The position numbers were made by a program, and so were the translations under genes. A stretch of 64,000 nt of DNA from an uncultured Bacteroidia bacterium (GTDB lineage Bacteria > Bacteroidota > Bacteroidia > Bacteroidales > UBA932), in contig CACZZF010000012.1 in assembly GCA_902785575.1 (NCBI GenBank), forward strand, positions 95,921 to 159,920. The letters run 5' to 3'. Below are positions 25,439 to 32,823 of the stretch, in pieces. The notes under the pieces are model-generated. The model saw only the letters and a program-made list of their open reading frames with translations, searched no databases and was not told the DNA's origin. The stretch's first letter is position 1. Every line of letters begins with the position of its first letter.

Positions 25439-26371
25439 ATGAACACAATTCCCATACTATTCACTTTTGACGGCAGTCTCAAAACCGCCGCCGGAGTGTG
25501 TCTAACCTCCTTGCTGGAGAATGCCGGACCAGACACTTTTTATGACATATTCATCCTTCATGAGCCAGACCCGCATATTTCTGGCAAACTGACGGACTTG
25601 GCCAGTCACTATGGTAACTGCAGATTCACTTTCAGGGAAGTGAGAGGCGAATTTGAGGAGGGATACAATATAAGGGGCATTCCCGAAACGGCATATTTTC
25701 GCCTTCTCGCACCCGAAAGGATTCCAGAATATGACAAGATCCTATATTCTGATGTCGATGTCATCTTCAGGGAAGACTTGTCCAAATACTATGCTATCGA
25801 CCTAAAGGACAATTACTTCGCTGGAGTGGACTCCCTTCCCGCGATTAACGCTGACGACCTTCTGTATGCGCAAAAGACTCTGGGCGAGAAGATCAAAAAC
25901 GGTTATTTCTATTCTGGGAACCTCATCCTTAATTTGAAACTGCTCCGGCAAGATAATAAGATCGAGGAATTCCGAGGTCTTGGGGACTGTCACTTCAAGT
26001 TCCAGGACATGGACATTATCAATTTGACATGTAGCGGGCGTATTTTGCCCCTTGGGCCCTCTTTCTGCCTTAGTACCTACTACTACGATTCGATAATGTC
26101 TGGCAGGGAGAGTGTCAAGGCCGCTTTCGGGAAGGACGAGTTGGACCATGCCATGAAATCCGGCATTGTCCATTACAATGGAGCGAAGCCGTGGAAAGAG
26201 GTCTGCCCTAACATGGACATATGGTGGTCTTACTACAGAAGGTCCATTTTCTACGATGAGGAATTCACCCATAAGTTCTGGAAGGACCAAACATATAGGC
26301 TGGAGAAAATGTCGCTAATGAAGCGGATTAAATTGGTAGGCAGGTATTTCCGCAAAGGTGGAAGAATGTAA
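25439..26371 (+). CDS. GT8 family glycosyltransferase (LgtC-like)
   Basis: 310 residues. PILFTFDGSLKTAAGVCLTSLLENA at the start, YFRLLAPERIPEYDKILYSDVDVIF with the D-x-D metal motif (DVD near 105), FYSGNLILNL, and the C-terminal IVHYNGAKPWK motif with the metal-binding His are exactly those of GT8 retaining galactosyl/glucosyltransferases. ATG 25439 chosen because it lies 2 nt after the preceding stop; an in-frame ATG at 25418 overlaps that gene. Cytoplasmic, adds a hexose to the repeat unit. Confidence 0.88.
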   Translation: MNTIPILFTFDGSLKTAAGVCLTSLLENAGPDTFYDIFILHEPDPHISGKLTDLASHYGNCRFTFREVRGEFEEGYNIRGIPETAYFRLLAPERIPEYDKILYSDVDVIFREDLSKYYAIDLKDNYFAGVDSLPAINADDLLYAQKTLGEKIKNGYFYSGNLILNLKLLRQDNKIEEFRGLGDCHFKFQDMDIINLTCSGRILPLGPSFCLSTYYYDSIMSGRESVKAAFGKDELDHAMKSGIVHYNGAKPWKEVCPNMDIWWSYYRRSIFYDEEFTHKFWKDQTYRLEKMSLMKRIKLVGRYFRKGGRM

Positions 26372-26375
26372 GAAC

Positions 26376-27347
26376 ATGAGTCCAACTATCTCAGTCATAA
26401 TTCCTGTGTACAAGATCGAGCGCTTTGCGGAAAGGTGCGCCAAGTCATTGATGGAGCAGGACTTCCAAGATGTGGAGTTCATTTTTGTAGACGATGCCTC
26501 ACCCGACGGAAGTATGGCAATCATCCGGCGGGTTTGTGTGGAATATGACAGGGATATCAAGTATCTTATTCACGATATCAATAAAGGTCTTCCTGCCGCC
26601 AGAAACACTGGCATGGCCGCTGCTTCTGGCGAGTTCATATACCACTGTGACTCAGACGATTACCTTGAACCTTCTTTACTTAAGGAGCTGTACGATGCTG
26701 CCTCAAGGGAAGGTGCCGACTTCGCTTATAGCGACTTCTACCTGGATTTCGGCTCATCAAAAAGGTACATGACAAATCCGGACTTCATTGACCCAGAGAG
26801 GATGATTAAAGAGGGATTCCTGGCGGGTACGATGAAGTACAATGTCTGGAACAAACTGATAAAAAAAGACTTATACGATAAAATTACCTTTCCGGAAGGC
26901 CACCCTATGGGAGAGGACATGACGATGATAGCCGTGGCTATGGGAGCGACAAAGTGCGTACATGTGCCAAAAGCCCTTTACCACTACATGAGGACCAACT
27001 CTGAGGCTTATACAAGCGCTCTCTCCCAGAAAAGGCTTGATGACATAAGGAGCAACGTGGACAGGACGATGGACTTCCTTGCCAAATGGGATGTTCAAGA
27101 TAAGGACAGGTTCCTTGAGTATTTTAAACTGAGCATCAAACTGCCGTTCCTCTTTTCCGGCAACAAGAGCCAGTACAAGCTTTGGGAAGAGTGGTATCCT
27201 GAGGCAAACTCTTTTATTGACTCTATACCTTTTATCCCAAAAAGGACCAAGATGGTCCAACAATGGGCCAGGGACGGTAAGTTTTCCCTTGTCAGGCTTT
27301 ATTCTTTCGTCGTCAACAAGATATATTATAAACTAGTGAAGCACTGA
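26376..27347 (+). CDS. GT2 family glycosyltransferase
   Basis: 323 residues from ATG 26376, 4 nt after the GT8 stop. TISVIIPVYKIERFAERCAKSL, FVDDASPDGSM near residue 38, NKGLPAARNTGMAAASG and YHCDSDDYLEP near 90 are the GT2 core motifs; HPMGEDMTMIA near 180 has the E-D base. The C-terminal domain (about 220-323) is helical and variable. The TGATG junction with the polymerase gene suggests translational coupling. Confidence 0.87.
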   Translation: MSPTISVIIPVYKIERFAERCAKSLMEQDFQDVEFIFVDDASPDGSMAIIRRVCVEYDRDIKYLIHDINKGLPAARNTGMAAASGEFIYHCDSDDYLEPSLLKELYDAASREGADFAYSDFYLDFGSSKRYMTNPDFIDPERMIKEGFLAGTMKYNVWNKLIKKDLYDKITFPEGHPMGEDMTMIAVAMGATKCVHVPKALYHYMRTNSEAYTSALSQKRLDDIRSNVDRTMDFLAKWDVQDKDRFLEYFKLSIKLPFLFSGNKSQYKLWEEWYPEANSFIDSIPFIPKRTKMVQQWARDGKFSLVRLYSFVVNKIYYKLVKH

Positions 27348-28615
27348 TGCTTAAGTGGTTGGTCATATTGGTCAGCATTGTGCTGACTAGTCTCTTCCTC
27401 TTCCCTATCGTGCCGGCAATCATGCCGTGGGCGAACACGAAGATGATTCTGGCCGCCATCGGGCTTTTCATTTTTGTTGTCAAACACTTATTAGCTGGCT
27501 CAGCAAAAGTATCAAAGGATTTCGCCATACTAAGCTCACTGGCGATCCTGGTCAGTGCAATCAGTTATTTCACCATGGTATTCAATGGCACCAAGGATTC
27601 AACATTTACAGATTATATAGTTTCTGTATGGGTTTGGCTCGGAGGTGCTTATTTCCTGATCTGGTTGTACACTCATATCCATGGGAAAGTTAACGTCAAA
27701 CTCATTAGCAATTACTTAATCGCTGTCTGCGTCGCACAGTGCATCCTTGCTTACATGATGACGGTATTTCCTGCGCTTGGTAGTACTATTGACAGTCTCT
27801 TTGGAGAATCAGAAAGTTACATGGGACTTGCGGAAGACCGCATGCATGGACTTGGAGCAGCGCTTGACCCTGCCGGTCTTAAATTCTCTGCGATACTAGT
27901 TTTGACTTCATTTTTAATCGCTAATAACGCATTCCCTACAACACCCGTAGAAAGGATTCTTTATGTTATCTCTTTATTTGTCATTGCAATTATAGGGAAT
28001 ATGATATCAAGATCTACCACTGTCGGACTGATTATCTCTATCATTTATCTGACAGCCTACACTATATTGTCGGGAGATTTAAAATCCAGCACTAGATTCT
28101 TTATTTCTTTTTCAGGAATAGTAGTGTTAGGAGCCTTACTAGTAATATATCTTTACAGGACAAATACTGGTTTCATGCAAAACTTAAGGTTCGGTTTCGA
28201 GGGCTTCTTCTCCATCGCTGAAAAAGGCTATTGGGAGACAAATTCTAATAACATTCTAAAGAATATGATTGTGTGGCCTGAAAGCCTCAAGACCTGGATC
28301 ATCGGAGATGGCTATATAGAAAACCCGGCGTCTGACCCCAACTTCTTGGGAGAAGTCACAGGAGGCTATTATAGAGGTACCGACATCGGTTACCTCCGTT
28401 ATATCTTCTATTTCGGAATAATCGGTCTTGCTGCCCTAATAGCCGTATTCATAAAGTCCACAAAGATCTGCATCGACCATTTCAAAGGGTATAAAATCCT
28501 TTTCCTTTTGATGCTGCTTTCAAACTTGGTATGCTGGTTAAAGGTGTCCTCCGATACCTTCTCGGTCTTCGCTCCTTTCCTGTGCCTTGCCTTTATAGAG
28601 GATGACAATTCATGA
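27347..28615 (+). CDS. O-antigen polymerase/ligase-like membrane protein (Wzy candidate)
   Basis: 422 residues with about 10-12 hydrophobic helices and one large polar loop (about 275-350, GFEGFFSIAEKGYWETNSNNILKNM then IIGDGYIENPASDP), the architecture of Wzy polymerases and O-antigen ligases. Sequence motifs are weak in this class, so assignment rests on topology, length and position between glycosyltransferases. Wzy links flipped repeat units in the periplasm. It starts on the TGATG overlap with the GT2 gene and ends in an ATGA overlap with the next GT4. This is the only polymerase candidate in the window although there are two flippases. Confidence 0.75.
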   Translation: MLKWLVILVSIVLTSLFLFPIVPAIMPWANTKMILAAIGLFIFVVKHLLAGSAKVSKDFAILSSLAILVSAISYFTMVFNGTKDSTFTDYIVSVWVWLGGAYFLIWLYTHIHGKVNVKLISNYLIAVCVAQCILAYMMTVFPALGSTIDSLFGESESYMGLAEDRMHGLGAALDPAGLKFSAILVLTSFLIANNAFPTTPVERILYVISLFVIAIIGNMISRSTTVGLIISIIYLTAYTILSGDLKSSTRFFISFSGIVVLGALLVIYLYRTNTGFMQNLRFGFEGFFSIAEKGYWETNSNNILKNMIVWPESLKTWIIGDGYIENPASDPNFLGEVTGGYYRGTDIGYLRYIFYFGIIGLAALIAVFIKSTKICIDHFKGYKILFLLMLLSNLVCWLKVSSDTFSVFAPFLCLAFIEDDNS

Positions 28616-29742
28616 AACTGGTCTACTGCATACATTCAACTTACAACCCCGGAGGGATGGAACGCGTCCTCTTGAACAAGGTGCGTTACCTTGTCGCAAA
28701 GGGAGGGTACGAGATATCCGTTGTGACAACTGACCAGAAAGGAAGGCCATCTTTCTATCCCTTCCCTGAGGAAGTTAAGATGACCGACCTGGACATTAAT
28801 TACACAGATGACAAGTTCAAGGATCCTCTGACCAAAATAACGGAATATTTCCGACGCAAAAGACTTCACAAACAACGACTTACAGCCTATCTTAAAGAGA
28901 CAAAGGCGGACATAGTAATATCCCTCTATCCATGCGAGTCTTCTTTCATACCGTCAATTAAGGACGGCAGTAAGAAGATTCTTGAGTTCCACCAGTGCAA
29001 ACTGGTGAGACTCTGCTATGACAGGAAAGGGATAATAGGTCTCACGGACAAAATCAGGACGAAACAGGATGAGAGGATGGTCCGGAGGTTCGACCGTTTT
29101 GTGGTGCTTACAGAGGAAGACAAAGGCTATTGGGGAGATCTTCCAAACATCTCGGTCATCCCGAACGCTGCCTTAGCTATCCCGTTCAAAAAGAGCGACC
29201 TCTCAGCGAAAAGAGTGATTGCTGTGGGACGGCTTGACCACCAGAAAGCATTCGATCGCCTAATCAAGGCGTGGAGCCTGATTCCCCTTTCCAGCCGCTC
29301 AGGTTGGAGATTGGACATATTCGGACAGGGAGAATGGGAGGACATGCTGAAAAATATGATCCAGGAAATGGGACTGTCAGATTCTGTCCGGGTCAATAAA
29401 CCGACCCAAAACATTTTCGACGAATACACTGCCAGCTCTTTCCTGGCGATGACATCTCATTATGAGGGATTTCCGATGGTGATGATTGAGGCTATGGCCT
29501 GCGGACTGCCGGTGGTCACTTTCGACTATCCCTGTGGACCAAAGGACATTATTACGGACGGGGTTGATGGTCTCATAGTCAAAGAAGGAGATTTACAAGC
29601 CTTTGCGGATGCGATGGCCAGGCTTATGGGAGATGAGAATCTTCTAAGCTCTTTATCAACAGAGGCCCCAAAGGTGGTAGAACGGTACTCTGAGAGAATA
29701 GTAATGGAAAAATGGGAAAACTGCTTCAGATCAATCCTGTAA
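28612..29742 (+). CDS. GT4 family glycosyltransferase
   Basis: 376 residues, GT-B fold. MKLVYCIHSTYNPGGMERVLLNK is the acceptor-domain glycine loop; VIAVGRLDHQKAFDRLIKAW (about 203-222) and SHYEGFPMVMIEAMACGLPVVTFDYPCGP (about 282-310) are the donor-domain motifs with the E-x7-E signature. Retaining glycosyl transfer on the cytoplasmic face. Overlaps the polymerase gene by 4 nt and the next GT4 by 31 nt. Confidence 0.88.
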   Translation: MKLVYCIHSTYNPGGMERVLLNKVRYLVAKGGYEISVVTTDQKGRPSFYPFPEEVKMTDLDINYTDDKFKDPLTKITEYFRRKRLHKQRLTAYLKETKADIVISLYPCESSFIPSIKDGSKKILEFHQCKLVRLCYDRKGIIGLTDKIRTKQDERMVRRFDRFVVLTEEDKGYWGDLPNISVIPNAALAIPFKKSDLSAKRVIAVGRLDHQKAFDRLIKAWSLIPLSSRSGWRLDIFGQGEWEDMLKNMIQEMGLSDSVRVNKPTQNIFDEYTASSFLAMTSHYEGFPMVMIEAMACGLPVVTFDYPCGPKDIITDGVDGLIVKEGDLQAFADAMARLMGDENLLSSLSTEAPKVVERYSERIVMEKWENCFRSIL

Positions 29743-30956
29743 TCAGGGACTCCACATCGACCGGCCGAATCATGAAAGAGATCGGTGCGCTTGCCAGTTC
29801 CAAGGGCTGGGAGAGTTTCATTGCCTATAGCAAGGCAAGGGATGGGGTTAAGGAGATTAAAGGATCAAGCATAGTTCCCGTAGGTAACAAGGTGGATCTC
29901 CTGATTCATTATCTGGCCACAAGATTGTTTGACGCTCATGGGCTTGCTTCAAAGGTCGCGACAAAAAGGTTTATCCGTAAAGTTTGCGAGATTGACCCAG
30001 ATGTACTCCACATCCACAATATCCACGGCTATTTCCTTAATTACAAGATACTTTTCAATTATCTCAAGGATAGTGGTAAGCCTGTTATCTGGACAGTCCA
30101 CGATTGTTGGTTATACACAGGCCATTGCTATCACTATTCCTCAGAGAGATGCATGAAATGGAAAGAAGGCTGCCACGATTGTCCTCAGAAAAAAGCATTC
30201 CCTAGAAGCATCCTATTCGACCGGTCGAAGAGGAATTACAGAGACAAGAAAGAAGCTTTCACCTCCCTTGGAGACAAACTCACAGTCGTAACAGTATCGG
30301 AATGGCTGCGAGATGAGATGCGGAGTTCATTTCTTGGCGGTTGCCGCTTTAAAGTAATCCACAACGGAATAGATCTAGACATATTCACAAATGACGGCCC
30401 TTCGACTTCGCTCAGGGACCGAGTGACTTACATCGCCGATAAGAAGATTATCCTCGGTGTCGCAAGCATCTGGTTGAAGGAGAAGGGATTGGATGATTTT
30501 AAAAAGCTCGCTGGAATGTTGGACAACGACGAGGTTATTGTCCTTATCGGCAAGATGAGCGAACAACAGCGGGAAAGCCTTCCCCAATCAATCATAACCC
30601 TCGAAAGGACAAGCGATATCCACGAACTGGCATCCCTATATCGGTCCGCCACAGCGTTTGTGAACCCAACTTGGCAGGACAACTATCCTACTGTCAACAT
30701 GGAAGCTACCGCATGCGGAACCCCGGTCATAACCTACAGGACAGGAGGAAGCCCTGAATCAGTGTTAGATGGCCAGACCGGTTTTGTGATTGAGCAAGGT
30801 GATATCGAGGGAATACTCTCAGCTCTGAGGAAGATTGAATCATCAGACAGGGAAGAATGGAGGGAAAGATGTCGGGCATTGGCGCTGAATGAGTTTTGCA
30901 AGACAGACAGATATTCTGACTATATAACTCTATATGAGAGTCTTACAGCTAGGTAA
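29712..30956 (+). CDS. GT4 family glycosyltransferase with repeat-derived segment
   Basis: 414 residues. KLLQINPVIRDSTSTGRIMKEIG, HIHNIHGYFLNYKILFNYL and TVHDCWLYTGHCYHYSSERC are typical of WcaC/colanic-type GT4 enzymes; the donor domain has ILGVASIWLKEKGLDDF and NPTWQDNYPTVNMEATACGTPVI. At residues 229-237 (GPSTSLRDR) the coding sequence is a 25-bp copy of the dispersed element, located in the linker between the two Rossmann domains just after NGIDLDIF. The family has a variable loop here, so activity is probably kept. Overlaps both neighbours (31 and 23 nt). Confidence 0.87.
   Translation: MGKLLQINPVIRDSTSTGRIMKEIGALASSKGWESFIAYSKARDGVKEIKGSSIVPVGNKVDLLIHYLATRLFDAHGLASKVATKRFIRKVCEIDPDVLHIHNIHGYFLNYKILFNYLKDSGKPVIWTVHDCWLYTGHCYHYSSERCMKWKEGCHDCPQKKAFPRSILFDRSKRNYRDKKEAFTSLGDKLTVVTVSEWLRDEMRSSFLGGCRFKVIHNGIDLDIFTNDGPSTSLRDRVTYIADKKIILGVASIWLKEKGLDDFKKLAGMLDNDEVIVLIGKMSEQQRESLPQSIITLERTSDIHELASLYRSATAFVNPTWQDNYPTVNMEATACGTPVITYRTGGSPESVLDGQTGFVIEQGDIEGILSALRKIESSDREEWRERCRALALNEFCKTDRYSDYITLYESLTAR
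30396..30420. repeat. 25-bp dispersed element copy inside a glycosyltransferase gene
   Basis: The plus strand begins GGCCCTTCGACTTCGC and ends TCAGGGACC. It is base-for-base identical to 48392-48416, inside an unrelated gene on the opposite coding strand. CCCT and AGGG at the ends pair across a 12-nt loop. Confidence 0.85.
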
Positions 30957-32070
30957 GTTTTACCCCATACGAGGCGGAGTGGAGAAAGTGATGCGGGACT
31001 TGACTGAAGGTCTGGCGAACAATGGCGTGGAATGCGACATGCTTTGCGCCTCGTTCGGACGTGGGGGCCCCAGATCCTTCGTTATCGCTCAGGATGACAA
31101 AAAGGGCACTCAGGATGACAAAAAGGGCAGGGTTATCGTGTGCCCCACCTGGTTCACAGCATCCGGGACAATGATTGCTCCAGGAATGATCAGTTACCTT
31201 AGACGCCATGCACGGGAATATGATATAATCCATATACACCATCCAGATCCGATGGCAGGACTCGCCTTACGCCTCAGCGGTTTTAAAGGCAGGATTATCC
31301 TCCACTGGCACAGCGATATACTGAAGCCAAAGATCTTCCTCACACCATATCTCCCTATCCAGCGATGGCTTATCCGAAGAGCGGAGAGAATAGTCGGAAC
31401 GACTCCAACTTATGTCAAGGAATCACCATGGCTGAGTGACGTTCAAGAAAAAGTCACCTATGTCCCGATTGGTATCGAACCGGTCATACCTGTCCCCGAC
31501 AAAGTCAAGAGTATTCAAGAGACCTACGGGGACAAGAAGATCGTCTTCTCACTTGGAAGACTCGTCCCTTATAAAGGATACACATACTTAATTGAGGCCG
31601 CAGAATACCTTCCTGAAGATTATGTGGTCCTTATTGGCGGAACTGGTCCGTTGCGTGCAAACCTCGAAAACCAAATAATGGAATCAGGTCTGGGACAGAA
31701 GGTTAAGCTTCTTGGAAGAGTCGAGGATGATGACCTTCCATCGCTTTATGGCGCCTCTTCAGTCTTCGTGCTAAGTTCAGTGGTGAAAGCGGAGGCTTTC
31801 GGGATTGTCCAGATCGAGGCAATGTCCGCCGGAGTCCCTGTCATAGCCACCAAGATTCCCGAGTCCGGGACATCGTGGGTGAATGAGGATGGGGTTTCTG
31901 GAATAAATGTGGAACCTCGTGATTCCGAAGGACTTGCGAAAGCTATTATTAGCATTTGCTCCGATAATCAAACTCGGCATACTTATGGCAAAAACGCTTT
32001 GGCCAGATATGAGCGATTGTTCAGATTGGATATTATGACAAACAAAATAAAACAGTTATATGAATCGTAG
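30934..32070 (+). CDS. GT4 family glycosyltransferase with tandem repeat insertion
   Basis: 378 residues, GT-B. MRVLQLGKFYPIRGGVEKVMRDLTEGL, IIHIHHPDPMAGLAL and HWHSDILKPK in the acceptor half; SLGRLVPYKGYTYLIEAAEYL and SSVVKAEAFGIVQIEAMSAGVPVIA in the donor half. At residues about 45-66 the variable loop after MLCASFGRGG is made of an element copy (RSFVIAQDD) and two seven-residue tandem units with DDKKG from a 21-bp repeat. The next strand resumes at RVIVCPTWF. Both insert units are multiples of three. Overlaps the previous GT by 23 nt and wza by 11 nt. Confidence 0.87.
   Translation: MRVLQLGKFYPIRGGVEKVMRDLTEGLANNGVECDMLCASFGRGGPRSFVIAQDDKKGTQDDKKGRVIVCPTWFTASGTMIAPGMISYLRRHAREYDIIHIHHPDPMAGLALRLSGFKGRIILHWHSDILKPKIFLTPYLPIQRWLIRRAERIVGTTPTYVKESPWLSDVQEKVTYVPIGIEPVIPVPDKVKSIQETYGDKKIVFSLGRLVPYKGYTYLIEAAEYLPEDYVVLIGGTGPLRANLENQIMESGLGQKVKLLGRVEDDDLPSLYGASSVFVLSSVVKAEAFGIVQIEAMSAGVPVIATKIPESGTSWVNEDGVSGINVEPRDSEGLAKAIISICSDNQTRHTYGKNALARYERLFRLDIMTNKIKQLYES
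31066..31129 (+). repeat. Dispersed element remnant plus 21-bp tandem duplication in a GT4 gene
   Basis: Bases 31066-31100 hold an element variant (CCTTCGTTATCGCTCAGGAT, then GACA); its tail is duplicated exactly as two 21-bp units, 31088-31108 and 31109-31129. The units are identical, so the duplication is recent or kept homogeneous. Confidence 0.8.
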
Positions 32071-32821
32071 AAGAATAACAATGGTCGTGGCGGTAGCCCT
32101 CCTGGCTATCTCATGTTCAGGCCCATCAAAGATGGCATATCTGAAAGATATGGAAGATGGGACGGAATATCCAGCCTCCCCCGCCCCGGAAATCAAGCTC
32201 CAGGCAGAGGACAGGATTTCTATCCGTGTCATGACTAAGGAACCCGAACTGGCTCTTCCCTTCTCTGATGCTGCAGCTTCCGCCTCCGGCGGAGATGCGG
32301 GATTGTACACAATTGACCACAATGGGTGCATCGATTTCCCCGTACTCGGCAGGCTCTCGGTAGCTGGTCGCACTTTGGAAGATGTCAGGGATGAGATCAC
32401 TTCCAAGATCCAATCCAAAGGTTACATCAAGGACCCGATAGTGAGAGTCGCTCTTGACAATTTCACGGTTACGGTCATCGGCCAGACAGGGCAAAGTGTC
32501 ATGAAAGTCGAGAACAACAGTATAAATCTATTTGAGGTGATCGCCAACTCGGGTCTAGAACCTGCGGCATCTGACATCAAGAAGGTCATGGTGGTACGTA
32601 CAGATGAAGGCAAAAGGGTTTCGTACACTGTCAACCTCCAGTCAAAAGATGTCTTCAATTCCCCCGTTTACTACTTGAAACAGAACGACATTGTCTATTT
32701 CAAGCCGAAGGGAGTACAACTCTCTCCCACCGGGGAAACCGCCCTGAAGATATTCAGTTCCACTTTCTCATTCATAACTTCCATCGGATATGTTTCCTGG
32801 TGGCTTAATGGACGTCGATAA
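32060..32821 (+). CDS. Polysaccharide export outer-membrane lipoprotein (Wza family)
   Basis: 253 residues. Lipoprotein signal MNRRRITMVVAVALLAIS followed by Cys near 20, then Poly_export domain: AEDRISIRVMTKEPELA, YTIDHNGCIDFPVLGRLSVAGRTLEDV and SLBB-like VTVIGQTGQSV with NSINLFEVIANSGL. A C-terminal hydrophobic stretch (SSTFSFITSIGYVSWWL) would cross the outer membrane. Forms the octameric export channel that works with Wzc. Starts inside the end of the GT4 gene (11-nt overlap), 2 nt before wzc. Confidence 0.92.
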   Translation: MNRRRITMVVAVALLAISCSGPSKMAYLKDMEDGTEYPASPAPEIKLQAEDRISIRVMTKEPELALPFSDAAASASGGDAGLYTIDHNGCIDFPVLGRLSVAGRTLEDVRDEITSKIQSKGYIKDPIVRVALDNFTVTVIGQTGQSVMKVENNSINLFEVIANSGLEPAASDIKKVMVVRTDEGKRVSYTVNLQSKDVFNSPVYYLKQNDIVYFKPKGVQLSPTGETALKIFSSTFSFITSIGYVSWWLNGRR

Positions 32822-32823
32822 CA

